From: Metabacillus sediminilitoris
Lineage (GTDB): Bacteria; Bacillota; Bacilli; Bacillales; Bacillaceae
NCBI RefSeq assembly: GCF_009720625.1
Contig: NZ_CP046266.1
Location: forward strand, 4,411,501-4,475,500
DNA length: 64,000 nt
Direction: 5' to 3'
Position numbers and translations under genes: made by a program. Below, piece by piece: positions 1 to 8,581 of the stretch (the first letter of the stretch is position 1; each line of letters opens with the position of its first letter). The notes under the pieces were generated by a model. It made no database searches and was not told the origin of the DNA. It saw nothing but the letters and a program-made list of their open reading frames with translations.

Positions 1-745
1 TTTCATTATTTTTTGCATGGTACAATAAAACGGAAATTAATGCCTGTAAAAGCACATACCAATACATTCTTATTATCAGGTGATCATTTAGCTCTAAACC
101 ATAAGCCGAAAGCCAGTCTTTCCAGTCAGTTTCGTCTATGTACCAATATAACAGAAGGCCGATATCATAAGCTGGATCAGCGATCATCGCTCCATCCCAA
201 TCTATTAAGTAAAGTTGATTTGTTTCTGTTAATAGCCAGTTATTATGATTAACATCTCCATGGCATACTACATGGTCATCACATTGAACATCGGGAAGCT
301 TTTGAATTAAAGCTGTAAGAGCTTGTGTTATTTCCGGCTGATCTATTTTTGCAAAGGCAACTGCTTGCTGTATATCTTCAATTATGAAGTTAGGAGTGAG
401 TGGTTGCTTTCCTAATCGTCTTAACATATCCAGTAACTCTTTTGAGTGGTGAATTTTTTTTAAGAGTTCGGCAACATTTTGCCCTTTCATATCTCTTGGT
501 TTTAACTCCCGACCGTTCAGAAGATGTTGTGCTGTAACAACATCACCATTCTCCATCCGCTTTGTCCAAACTAGCTTTGGAACGATTCCTTCTGCAGAGA
601 GCACAGCTAAAAACGGTGAACTATTACGCTTTAAAAAAAGCTCCTGTCCATCACGTTTTGCAAAATAAGCTTCACCTGTCGCTCCACCAGCGGGAGTAAT
701 TTTCCATTCATCACCTAATACTTGTTCCAACCAGTTCTCGTTCAA
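1..745 (-). CDS. ytmP: Aminoglycoside phosphotransferase-family protein YtmP, 3' end cut by window edge
   Basis: Reading the minus strand from a TTG near 745 gives an uninterrupted frame to the window edge, about 248 codons. It contains the kinase-fold motifs of the choline/aminoglycoside phosphotransferase family: a Brenner-type HGDVNHNNWL catalytic loop followed by an LIDWDGA metal-binding motif. The N-terminal PAGGATGEAYFAKRDGQ is what I recall for YtmP. B. subtilis has ytmP directly before amyX, as here. The start is uncertain: TTG at 745 or an in-frame TTG at 751, neither with a strong ribosome binding site. The substrate is unknown; thiamine- or choline-kinase-like activity is only family inference. 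Confidence 0.85.
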   Translation of the reverse strand, partial: MNENWLEQVLGDEWKITPAGGATGEAYFAKRDGQELFLKRNSSPFLAVLSAEGIVPKLVWTKRMENGDVVTAQHLLNGRELKPRDMKGQNVAELLKKIHHSKELLDMLRRLGKQPLTPNFIIEDIQQAVAFAKIDQPEITQALTALIQKLPDVQCDDHVVCHGDVNHNNWLLTETNQLYLIDWDGAMIADPAYDIGLLLYWYIDETDWKDWLSAYGLELNDHLIIRMYWYVLLQALISVLLYHAKNNE

Positions 746-777
746 TTTCAACCCAACATTTCATATAAGAATTTAAT

Positions 778-911
778 AAGAAAAGCGCAGGCGCCATGAG
801 CAGGCCTCAGGCAATTAAGTCACTGATGAATAGTAGGTTCTTACCTTATTCATATAACGGCTTATGCTTTAAGGACTAGGCGCTGGAGCTAGACACGAAC
901 ACTAAGTACAT
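778..911 (+). repeat. Degenerate Bacillaceae intergenic repeat (type 1), copy A
   Basis: Begins GAAAAGCGCAGGCGCC and ends GGCGCTGGAGCTAGACACG followed by AACACTAAGTACA. The ends resemble a hairpin-forming intergenic repeat common in Bacillaceae genomes, as I remember it. The right end is recognisably shared with the segment ending near 44607. The rest of 746-1162 holds only the amyX terminator; I see no gene in it. Confidence 0.45.
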
Positions 912-1063
912 TTTATTTATCAAAAGTAAGCTCAGGTACTTTGTCAATCCTCCATCATCTAAGATGCATTCTTATTAGAAAGCAAAAAATAATATATGGC
1001 TCTGGATTATTCGCTTGAGCTAATAGACTAACATTTCATCATCAATAATCTTCATTTTGAAAT

Positions 1064-1113
1064 AAAAAGGATCGCTATTGGTGATAATTGAAAAATGCAC
1101 AATAGCCATCCTT
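1064..1113 (-). terminator. Terminator of amyX
   Basis: On the minus strand an AAGGATGGCTATTG arm is followed after about 17 bases by CAATAGCGATCC and a T run. One mismatch in a 14-bp stem. Confidence 0.75.
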
Positions 1114-1162
1114 ATAAATTTTATCCTCTTATAATAACCTTAGTCAAGCAAAACTGAAAAAC

Positions 1163-3289
1163 CTAGTTTTTATAAAAAACATACGTACCTAATTTGTTTA
1201 TATTTATAATATTTTCTAAGTCAATTGGATCATGAATGGAAACTTTCTCCGGATTTACAACCATTCTCCATTTCCCATTTGGAAGGGCAATTGTAATAGG
1301 ATGATTGAGATGATGATTATGAACGACGTAAATAAAACGCCATGGGCCAAAATGATCAACTTCCTTTAATTGATAGCTGAGAAGCTGTGGATAGTGCTCA
1401 TTAAATGCCAAATGTTTTTTTATCAACTGTGCAGTGGGTAAGCGAAATGCCCCATGGAGTTTTCTTAGCTGTATCAAACCCTTCACATACTCAACATTTT
1501 CTTTATGAACAGAGCGAGAATTCCAATCAAGCCAATTAATTTCATCAGGTGAGTTATAACTATTTTCCACACTTTGCTTCGTCCTAAAAAACTCCTGACC
1601 AGCATGTATGAACGGTACACCTTGTGAAAGGATTACTATACTTGTTGCAAACCGATGTCTCATCTTTCTTATTTCTTCCAATTCTGCTGATGAATAGGAG
1701 AGAAATCGATCCCACATTGTATGATTATCATGTGATTCAACATAATTTATCGATTGATTGGGTTGTGTAAACAATGTTGGAGATCCACCAATAAGTCCTT
1801 TCATTTGATTAAGTTTCTCTTGATTGCCATATACAAATCCATAATCTTGAACGCTAAATGTACTTCCTTTTATGACATCGCGAAACTGATCATTAAAAAA
1901 ACTAATTGAGGGGATCTTATTTGCATTATGAATTGTTGCTTTCTTATCTAGTGGCAATGGTGTATTTAAGTCCCACCCTTCACCTAATAAAATGGCATCT
2001 GGCTTTAGTGAATAAATCTTGTTTTGTAATTCACTCATTGTCTCTACATCCAATATGCCCATTAGATCAAAACGGAATCCATCCACATCGAATTCATTTA
2101 TCCAATAGCTAGCACAATCTACAATAAATTTTCTTACCATTAATCTTTCTGAGGCAAGGTCATTCCCGACACCAGTACCATTAGATGCAAAGCCATTTTC
2201 ATCATATCTAAAATAATATCCTGGCACTAATTTTTCAAATGGTGAGTCTTCTTTTGAATACACGTGATTAAATACCACATCAATTATCACTCTAAGATTA
2301 TGTTGATGAAGAGATTGGATAACTGACTTTAATTCGATTATTCGCTTATAAGGATCATTTGGGTCCTTTGAATAGCTGCCTTCCGGTGCGAAGAAATGGA
2401 GTGGATTATATCCCCAGTTATAAGACGAAAGCGGTTTTGCTTCATCTACTTCTTCAAAATCATTTACAGGCAATAATTCTATATGTGTGACACCAAGTTC
2501 CGATAAATAAGAAATTCCAGTTGAATCACCATTCTTATTTTTCGTATTATTCTCTAACCAAGCTTCGTATTTTCCCTTATTTACCATTCCGCTATCTTCA
2601 TGGATAGAAAAATCACGAATATGAATTTCGTAAATAACAGCATCTGTCTTATTCTCAAATCTTGGCAGCCTTACAGGAGGTACCTTAGTTTTTTCTTTAT
2701 CAATTATGACCCCAAATTCACCATTGATTGAAACGGCAATCGCATATGGGTCTACTACTTCGCACCACACTAAATTGACGCAGGCAAGATAAGTGTAATA
2801 GTATCCCTCATAATTACCATCCAATGTGATTGACCAAGTTCCTCTTTCACAACGCACCATATCATGCGTACAATATTCCTTTTTGTCTTGTTGATACAAT
2901 CTCACTTTAACAAAAGTTGCAGTAGGAGCCCACACTTTAAAAATCGTTTGATCTTTTCTGTAAACAGCACCAAGATCGTTTCCTCTATATTCAAATAGCT
3001 TATCAAATTCTTTTGTACGAATGACCGCACCAATTTGAAGATCTGTTTTGTTTCCGGATTCATCAACAATCATATAAGTTTGACCAAATTGTATGTTACT
3101 TGAAAGCTGACAAATATATTTCATATGTGTATCAATATTCATTTTATGCTTAATGACAAGTTGTTCATTACGTTGATTTATTTGTAAATAAAATGCTTTA
3201 TTTGGACTTTCCAAAGCTTTTGGAATGAGAATTGCAATTTCATCTATTCGATCTAAAAAAGCTTCAAATTGCCTGCTTATTTTTAGCAA
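1163..3289 (-). CDS. amyX: Type I pullulanase AmyX
   Basis: Cytoplasmic debranching enzyme cleaving alpha-1,6 links in pullulan or glycogen-type limit dextrins. The roughly 708-residue product has an N-terminal starch-binding-like region, a CBM48 domain (FKVWAPTATFVKVRL), and a GH13 barrel with the type I pullulanase signature YNWGYNP, VVFNHVY, DGFRFDLMG (nucleophile Asp), GEGWD (acid/base Glu) and VESHDNHTMWD. Length matches B. subtilis AmyX (718). No signal peptide. I prefer the TTG at 3289 over the TTG at 3304 because a GGGGGTGG sequence lies just upstream of the former. It follows ytlR by 26 bases and may be cotranscribed. Confidence 0.95.
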   Translation of the reverse strand: MLKISRQFEAFLDRIDEIAILIPKALESPNKAFYLQINQRNEQLVIKHKMNIDTHMKYICQLSSNIQFGQTYMIVDESGNKTDLQIGAVIRTKEFDKLFEYRGNDLGAVYRKDQTIFKVWAPTATFVKVRLYQQDKKEYCTHDMVRCERGTWSITLDGNYEGYYYTYLACVNLVWCEVVDPYAIAVSINGEFGVIIDKEKTKVPPVRLPRFENKTDAVIYEIHIRDFSIHEDSGMVNKGKYEAWLENNTKNKNGDSTGISYLSELGVTHIELLPVNDFEEVDEAKPLSSYNWGYNPLHFFAPEGSYSKDPNDPYKRIIELKSVIQSLHQHNLRVIIDVVFNHVYSKEDSPFEKLVPGYYFRYDENGFASNGTGVGNDLASERLMVRKFIVDCASYWINEFDVDGFRFDLMGILDVETMSELQNKIYSLKPDAILLGEGWDLNTPLPLDKKATIHNANKIPSISFFNDQFRDVIKGSTFSVQDYGFVYGNQEKLNQMKGLIGGSPTLFTQPNQSINYVESHDNHTMWDRFLSYSSAELEEIRKMRHRFATSIVILSQGVPFIHAGQEFFRTKQSVENSYNSPDEINWLDWNSRSVHKENVEYVKGLIQLRKLHGAFRLPTAQLIKKHLAFNEHYPQLLSYQLKEVDHFGPWRFIYVVHNHHLNHPITIALPNGKWRMVVNPEKVSIHDPIDLENIININKLGTYVFYKN

Positions 3290-3315
3290 TCTAGCCACCC
3301 CCAACTGAGCGTCTG

Positions 3316-4248
3316 TTATTTAATAAGAGCCACTCGGTCTTTTTGAATTGAAACTAAAACCGGACTCTCTCCAATCATTTCTCCATCAGCTTGAACTAGT
3401 AAAGGGCTTTCAGAATGAATGGTAATTGACTTGCATGCGAAGGTCTCAATTGATTCAGCCTTCATTTTTTTACTGCTATTATTTAAAGCAATTAATTTAA
3501 AAAGTTTCCATCGACTTATGTTGCTTACAATAGTCACATCTAAATTTCCATCAGTTGGTTTTGCATTTGAAGCGATTTTCATTCTCCCATGATAATTAGC
3601 TATATTTAATATTGAAATGAACCATACATTTTGGTAGGTAGAAAGCTCACCATCCACTTTCACAAACAATGTAAACGGTTGGTAATATGATAACACCTTT
3701 ACTAATGAAATAATAAATCCCATATACTCCAAGTGCAGCCTGGCCATGAGCTTATTATTCACATTACTTTTTAATGCCTCTTTGACCTCTGCATATAAGC
3801 CAATCTGTATGCTCTTTATAAAATAATGACCATTTTTCTTCCCTTCTAAACGGAAGTTTCCAAGGTAGAATTTCTGTAATGGTTTTTTCAATTTCAGTAA
3901 TATATCCCTGATTTCCTTAACCGGATGAGTTGGCAGCTGAAATCCTCTTGAAAAGTCATTCCCACTTCCTGCATTAATAAACCCTATTTGTATATTAGAA
4001 AATGTACTTAACCCATTTACAATTTCATTGATTGTTCCATCTCCACCCACACCGATAATCGTTTTCAAATGATAATTCTGTAGTGTTGCAACTTGTCTTG
4101 CAAGAATTTCTGCATGACCATGGTATTCAGTATAAAAAGAACGATATGAAACTTTCTTTCTCGTAAGCTCTTTCTTCACTTTATTCCAAACTTTTTTCGC
4201 TTTACCATGACCTGCAGCAGGGTTAATGATAAAAAATAGTCCATTCAT
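3316..4248 (-). CDS. ytlR: Diacylglycerol kinase-family lipid kinase YtlR
   Basis: 310 residues of the DAGK/YegS/sphingosine kinase family. The start MNGLFFIINPAAGHGKAKK carries the nucleotide-binding NPxAG motif, and GVGGDGTINEIVNGL (about residue 67) is the hallmark catalytic GGDGT loop. AGSGNDFSRG follows. The C-terminal beta-sandwich includes PTDGNLDVTIVS. Likely phosphorylates a lipid alcohol at the inner membrane face; the true substrate is not deducible. Position between ytlQ and amyX matches B. subtilis ytlR. Start is ATG with GGGG eight bases upstream. Confidence 0.9.
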   Translation of the reverse strand: MNGLFFIINPAAGHGKAKKVWNKVKKELTRKKVSYRSFYTEYHGHAEILARQVATLQNYHLKTIIGVGGDGTINEIVNGLSTFSNIQIGFINAGSGNDFSRGFQLPTHPVKEIRDILLKLKKPLQKFYLGNFRLEGKKNGHYFIKSIQIGLYAEVKEALKSNVNNKLMARLHLEYMGFIISLVKVLSYYQPFTLFVKVDGELSTYQNVWFISILNIANYHGRMKIASNAKPTDGNLDVTIVSNISRWKLFKLIALNNSSKKMKAESIETFACKSITIHSESPLLVQADGEMIGESPVLVSIQKDRVALIK

Positions 4249-4453
4249 TATTTATGCCCCATTATATTTTCATATTATGTACGTGTCTTTATTGTGTTCA
4301 TATTAATAGCAGAAGTACCTTGTTGAAAGCTCAGACAACCATAAGACGATCAGAAATAAAAGGCCGCGCCTTTACCTTCAATTCCTGATTGGCTTATACG
4401 GCGAGACAGTTCCAAGCACTTAATCTTGGTTATAAATCATTCCTTTTACCCAA

Positions 4454-5410
4454 TCATTCGTTCCATTCCTTACGATAATAAGAATTTGTTAAACAATGAG
4501 AAAGCAATACCTGTGCAGCTTTTAATTGAATGTGCTTCAAAGGGGCTGATGAATTTCGTAAACGCTGAAACCAATCATTATAATTCCGTTTATCTAAAAT
4601 CGTAATGTCATAGGGAGCATAAGGGTAATCAATATAACCATTCCGACTAATCATTAGTTTTTTTACCGGAATATCAACATCGCCTGCTGAAATCAATTTT
4701 TGTACAACTGTTCCAGTCCGATTAAGGCTGATTAACGGGTTTAACAGCTTTTTCTTGTGATCTCCTTTTCTAGCGATCCAAAACCTTTCTTTTGTTCCTG
4801 TAAAAACCGTTTCATCTTGCTGCTCAACAAGTGTTATACAGTAGATCTCGGTTGTCCCAATCAACAGAAGATCAAGTTCAACAGGAGCATTTTTCAATTG
4901 AAAGACAGGTCGATAGAGCATTAAATAGTGATCAGGAAGACGTTGCATAAAATAACGTAATAAACGATCTCTATAGATTGCTTTATCAACCGATGATTTT
5001 TCTCGAAGAGTTGAGCTTGCCCACCTTATCTGAAAGTTAAAAATATAATCTAAAAATAAATGCTTAAGATCATCTACTGTTTTTGGGATTGTTGTAAATT
5101 GGAATTGGAGCTCCTCATCCTCAAGAACTGCTTCATTTATCAGAGGTTCAATAACAGGTGCTTCAACTGTTTCTTTATGTGTCATTTTATTTTTGATTTT
5201 TTTAAAGAGGTTATTTTTTTCTTGACTTAATTCTTGATATTGGACGGCAGGTTGATTAGTCTTCATCAATGAGTGAAAGGCATTATTCTCCCATGACCGT
5301 AGCACTTTTTCCCACTGCTGTCTTTTTAACCGAATAAATTGACTTGGATAACGGTAGGCATCAAGTTCATATCGAGAAATATAATCGTAAAGTTTAATTA
5401 ATTGCGCCAA
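4454..5410 (-). CDS. ytlQ: Conserved hypothetical YtlQ, NERD-like
   Basis: 318-residue protein with no signal peptide or membrane segment. The C-terminal half reads like a nuclease-related (NERD) fold: a hydrophobic strand LDLLLIGTTEIYCITLVE, then KKLLNPLISLNRTG, close to the NPxxQLxRH region of NERD proteins. The N-terminal half is charged and helical. Start is TTG at 5410 with GGAG about 11 bases upstream, slightly long spacing. Placement between ytlP and ytlR supports the YtlQ name. The NERD assignment is inference from pattern only; no catalytic residue is certain. Confidence 0.7.
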   Translation of the reverse strand: MAQLIKLYDYISRYELDAYRYPSQFIRLKRQQWEKVLRSWENNAFHSLMKTNQPAVQYQELSQEKNNLFKKIKNKMTHKETVEAPVIEPLINEAVLEDEELQFQFTTIPKTVDDLKHLFLDYIFNFQIRWASSTLREKSSVDKAIYRDRLLRYFMQRLPDHYLMLYRPVFQLKNAPVELDLLLIGTTEIYCITLVEQQDETVFTGTKERFWIARKGDHKKKLLNPLISLNRTGTVVQKLISAGDVDIPVKKLMISRNGYIDYPYAPYDITILDKRNYNDWFQRLRNSSAPLKHIQLKAAQVLLSHCLTNSYYRKEWNE

Positions 5411-5449
5411 AAGCTTATCAGCTCCTACTAGTTATGCATCTTTATTTTT

Positions 5450-5642
5450 GGCTGTTTTTACAAACTTCTATTTACCAAGTAGTGTGGTATGGTTGATTAC
5501 AGCGAGAGGATGCTCGCTTTTTAGCAGGGCGGGCGGTGAGCCTCCTCGGCGTAAACACCTGAATGAGTCTCACCTGTCCCTCTGCTCCAATCAACCTTAA
5601 ATAGTTTTCGTTTTAAAAGCAACAATCTCTTAGAAAAGAGCC
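5450..5642 (+). mobile_element. MITE copy 1 (193 bp, ISL3-like ends)
   Basis: Starts GGCTGTTTTTACAAAC and ends TCTTAGAAAAGAGCC, imperfect terminal inverted repeats. It is flanked by an exact 8-bp direct repeat TTATTTTT (5442-5449 and 5643-5650). The interior is GC-rich (GCAGGGCGGGCGGTGAGCC) and matches 34019-34233 and 53282-53503. Compared with those it lacks about 24 bases around GCTCCCGCAGGAGTCTCGC. No coding capacity. Insertion lies exactly at the lrgB stop codon. Confidence 0.85.
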
Positions 5643-5648
5643 TTATTT

Positions 5649-6335
5649 TTAATAGATAAATGACAAAATCAATGGACAAATAAAACTTGTCATAATTGCA
5701 CTTAATGTCATCGCAATAGAACTAATTGCCCCTTCGGCCGTACCCATTTCCAATGCTCTCGATGTACCGATTGCATGTGATGCTGTACCAAAGCCGATTC
5801 CTTTTGAAATAGGATGTTTTATATTTAATAACTTCATTAAATATGGACCAAACATCGCTCCAGAAATCCCAGCTACCATAACATACACAGCCGCAAGAGC
5901 AGGTGTACCACCGACCATTTCGCTGATCTCCATTGCGATTGGTGTTGTGACAGATTTAGGAGCTAGTGAAAAGATAAGTTCCTTATTAATATGACTAATA
6001 ATCCCTAGTACGATCCCACTACTCATTCCAACAATCGACCCGACAAACACACTCAATAAAATCGTTACCCCATTTTTCTTTAAGATTTCTCGATGATCAT
6101 ATAGAGGAAGCGCAAATGCCACAATAGCTGGTCCTAACAGCTCATTAATCCATTTTGCACCACCCATGTATGTGCTGTAAGAAGTCTTCGTAACAAGTAA
6201 AATACATACAAGTATAACCGTTGTTGTAAAAACAGGAACTAATAGTGGATGGGGAAAGCGCCCATATAAATTCTTCATTAGAATAAACATTGTGATTGTT
6301 ATTCCAATTAGAAATATAGAAAAAATCAACGTCAT
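5649..6335 (-). CDS. CidB/LrgB-family membrane protein
   Basis: 228 residues, about six hydrophobic segments, with the LrgB signatures LAPKSVTTPIAMEISEMVGG and FGTASHAIGTSRALEMG. Family members form a holin-like or pyruvate/organic-acid transport unit with a small CidA/LrgA partner; B. subtilis YsbAB (PftAB) moves pyruvate. Its ATG overlaps the stop of the upstream cidA-type gene by four bases, so the pair is translationally coupled. The stop codon lies within the target duplication of a MITE at 5450-5642. Which physiological role applies cannot be told from sequence. Confidence 0.9.
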   Translation of the reverse strand: MTLIFSIFLIGITITMFILMKNLYGRFPHPLLVPVFTTTVILVCILLVTKTSYSTYMGGAKWINELLGPAIVAFALPLYDHREILKKNGVTILLSVFVGSIVGMSSGIVLGIISHINKELIFSLAPKSVTTPIAMEISEMVGGTPALAAVYVMVAGISGAMFGPYLMKLLNIKHPISKGIGFGTASHAIGTSRALEMGTAEGAISSIAMTLSAIMTSFICPLILSFIY

Positions 6336-6718
6336 AATTGTAACCCCTTATCCTTACTAACTTCAGTATCTTTCGCTAATAAAGAATCACTCATAAATGA
6401 TGAAACGATCATAACAACAAGTGTACTTATCAGTGCTATTCCAATTGTGATCAGACCACTACCTTTAAAAAGATCAAGATATTCAATAACCCCAACTGTT
6501 GCGGGAATAAAAAATAATGGGAGCTGCTTTAAAAGGAGTGTGCTTCCAAGCGAAAACCATTCTCTCTTCACTACTTTAAAATACAACGCTCCAAATAAAA
6601 GAATCATCCCTATAATACTGCCCGGAATGGGCAGATCTGCTAGTGATTGAATTATGACACCGATTCGATAAATAATATATAAACAGAAAATTTGCAGGCT
6701 CATTTTTACATATTTCAT
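6332..6718 (-). CDS. CidA/LrgA-family holin-like protein
   Basis: 128 residues with four hydrophobic stretches and the family motif LPIPGSIIGMILLFGALYFK followed by LPLFFIPATVGVIEY, closest to CidA. Partner of the LrgB-type gene that overlaps its end by four bases. Its ATG directly abuts the stop of ytlP (TAAATG) and has an AAGGAGA site inside ytlP, so ytlP, cidA and cidB look like one translational unit. Members modulate autolysis or carry pyruvate; not resolved here. Confidence 0.9.
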   Translation of the reverse strand: MKYVKMSLQIFCLYIIYRIGVIIQSLADLPIPGSIIGMILLFGALYFKVVKREWFSLGSTLLLKQLPLFFIPATVGVIEYLDLFKGSGLITIGIALISTLVVMIVSSFMSDSLLAKDTEVSKDKGLQL

Positions 6719-7294
6719 TTATTGTTCTCCTTGCAATGGAAATACTTCTATTGCTTCATATTTAGGTGAACGATCAAGATGTGTACGATAAAGGTGAATT
6801 TTGTTAACACGAAAGGGAGCTTGAATATTGGAAAATGCTTGCTGAAACTCCTCGGTTTTTTCAAAGGGCCTTTCTGATTTCCACCGTCTAGCAAGAGTGA
6901 TATGCGGACGGAACGGTTTTGAATCAAGTGTAAAACCTATTTCAGTACAGGCTTGAAAAACTTCACTCTGCAAATGATCGAGGGAGATTGAGTCTTCTAC
7001 TCCAGCCCAAAATATCCTCGGCGCATCACTTCTGCCAAAAACGTTCATATCTTTTAATGAAAGTATAAAAGGCTGAATATTTTCCATTTTATTATTAATA
7101 CGTTCAGATAATTGTTTTAATAAGTGGTTCGAATCAACATGCCCTAAAAAAGCTAACGTAATATGATAATCATTTTGATGAACCCATGACTGAAAAGGTA
7201 GTTTATCCTTTTTTGTTGCCAACCAATTTTGTATAATTGTTTGTTGTTCTTTCTCAATTGGCACTGCAATAAAATAATGAGTATTATGCTTCAT
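6719..7294 (-). CDS. ytlP: RNA 2',3'-cyclic phosphodiesterase (2'-5' RNA ligase family) YtlP
   Basis: 191 residues of the ThpR/LigT two-histidine phosphodiesterase family. Both HxT motifs are visible: YHITLAFLGH (His44, Thr46) and RPHITLARRW near residue 130. Soluble, with no membrane segment. Family enzymes open 2',3'-cyclic phosphates on RNA ends. The gene sits between ytkP (divergent) and a cidAB-type pair whose start abuts its stop. Its neighbours match B. subtilis ytlP except for the cidAB insertion. Confidence 0.9.
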   Translation of the reverse strand: MKHNTHYFIAVPIEKEQQTIIQNWLATKKDKLPFQSWVHQNDYHITLAFLGHVDSNHLLKQLSERINNKMENIQPFILSLKDMNVFGRSDAPRIFWAGVEDSISLDHLQSEVFQACTEIGFTLDSKPFRPHITLARRWKSERPFEKTEEFQQAFSNIQAPFRVNKIHLYRTHLDRSPKYEAIEVFPLQGEQ

Positions 7295-7406
7295 ATGTTT
7301 GCCCCCTAAGTATTATGACGAATAAGAAGGTTTCACTCATTTATTCTATCAAAAAAAAAGCTAAACATGTAAATTATCTACATCGCGCTATATCCATTCG
7401 ATCAAA

Positions 7407-7434
7407 TTGATTTTTGATAGTGGTATGGTATGAT
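7407..7434 (+). promoter_or_regulatory. Probable sigma-A promoter of ytkP
   Basis: TTGATT, 16-bp spacer, TATGAT, about 50 bases upstream of the ytkP start. No operator recognised. Confidence 0.45.
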
Positions 7435-7482
7435 TTTTATATAAAGTAAAAAGGCACAGGAATTCTAAAGGGAAGTGAAAGA

Positions 7483-8412
7483 ATGAAGGTTGTAAACAAC
7501 ATTGCCGAACTTATTGGCAATACTCCAATAGTAAAATTAAACCGTTTAAACCCTAAGGACGGAGCAGATATATACGTAAAACTTGAATATTTTAATCCAA
7601 GTGGAAGTGTAAAAGATCGAGCTGCTTATAATATGATTATTGAAGCAGAAAAACAAGGTTTATTAACACCAAATTCTACAATTATTGAACCAACTAGTGG
7701 CAATACTGGTATAGGAATTGCTATGAATGCTGCTGCTCGTGGATATAAAGCAATTCTTGTGATGCCTGATACAATGACACAGGAGCGGGTTAACTTACTG
7801 AAAGCATATGGTGCAGAGGTAATCCTAACCCCTGGAGATGAAAAGATGCAAGGCTCAATTAGAAAAGCCGAACAGCTGTCAAAAGAGATCCCAAATGCAT
7901 TTATTCCGATGCAATTCGAAAATCGTGCAAATCCAGACGCACACCGTCTTACAACAGCAAAAGAAATTATTGATGCAATGAATGAACTTGGTAAGTCTCT
8001 TTCAGCGTTTGTTGCGACTGCTGGTACAGGTGGGACAATAACAGGTACTGGAGAATCATTAAAGGAATATTATAAGGATTTACATGTCCATGTTGTAGAA
8101 CCCGCGGGATCACCAGTCCTTTCAGGTGGGAAACCAGGCAAACATAAATTAGTTGGTACAAGCCCTGGCTTTATTCCATCTATCTTAAATGAAAAAGTAT
8201 ACGATGAAATACTGAAAATCGAAGATGATCAAGCCTATGAGATGACAAGAAGATTAGCAAGAGAAGAAGGTATCTTAGTTGGACCATCTTCAGGTGCAGC
8301 ATGTTATGCCGCGATTGAAGTAGCAAATAGATTAACAAAAAATGATGTTGTTGTTTGTATGATAGCTGACACTGGAGAACGATATTTATCAAGTGACGTT
8401 TTTGACTATTAA
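7483..8412 (+). CDS. ytkP: Cysteine synthase family protein (O-acetylserine sulfhydrylase-like) YtkP
   Basis: 309-residue fold-type II PLP enzyme making L-cysteine from O-acetylserine and sulfide, or a close variant. Lys44 in NPSGSVKDRAAYN is the Schiff-base lysine; EPTSGNTGIG is the substrate loop; TAGTGGTITGTGE binds the PLP phosphate; GPSSGAA lies near the C-terminus. B. subtilis has a separate cysK, and ytkP at this locus is its paralog, so cysteine synthesis is likely but not certain. Start ATG with GGGAAGTG upstream. Confidence 0.9.
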   Translation: MKVVNNIAELIGNTPIVKLNRLNPKDGADIYVKLEYFNPSGSVKDRAAYNMIIEAEKQGLLTPNSTIIEPTSGNTGIGIAMNAAARGYKAILVMPDTMTQERVNLLKAYGAEVILTPGDEKMQGSIRKAEQLSKEIPNAFIPMQFENRANPDAHRLTTAKEIIDAMNELGKSLSAFVATAGTGGTITGTGESLKEYYKDLHVHVVEPAGSPVLSGGKPGKHKLVGTSPGFIPSILNEKVYDEILKIEDDQAYEMTRRLAREEGILVGPSSGAACYAAIEVANRLTKNDVVVCMIADTGERYLSSDVFDY

Positions 8413-8466
8413 AATTAGTTATAGATACAACCTCACGATTATTATGCAGTGACTAGAAAACTAAAG

Positions 8467-8515
8467 AAAAGGATAGATAACACTGAATATTTTCAGCAAA
8501 TTATCTATCCTTTTT
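8467..8515 (+). terminator. Terminator of ytkP (possibly bidirectional)
   Basis: AAAAGGATAGATAA and TTATCTATCCTTTTT form a near-perfect stem around a 20-base loop. Confidence 0.8.
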
Positions 8516-8581
8516 ATGTTGCATATGCAATTCAACTTACAGCAATCCTCGAAAGTTGCCGTATTAATTATGACCGAGTGA

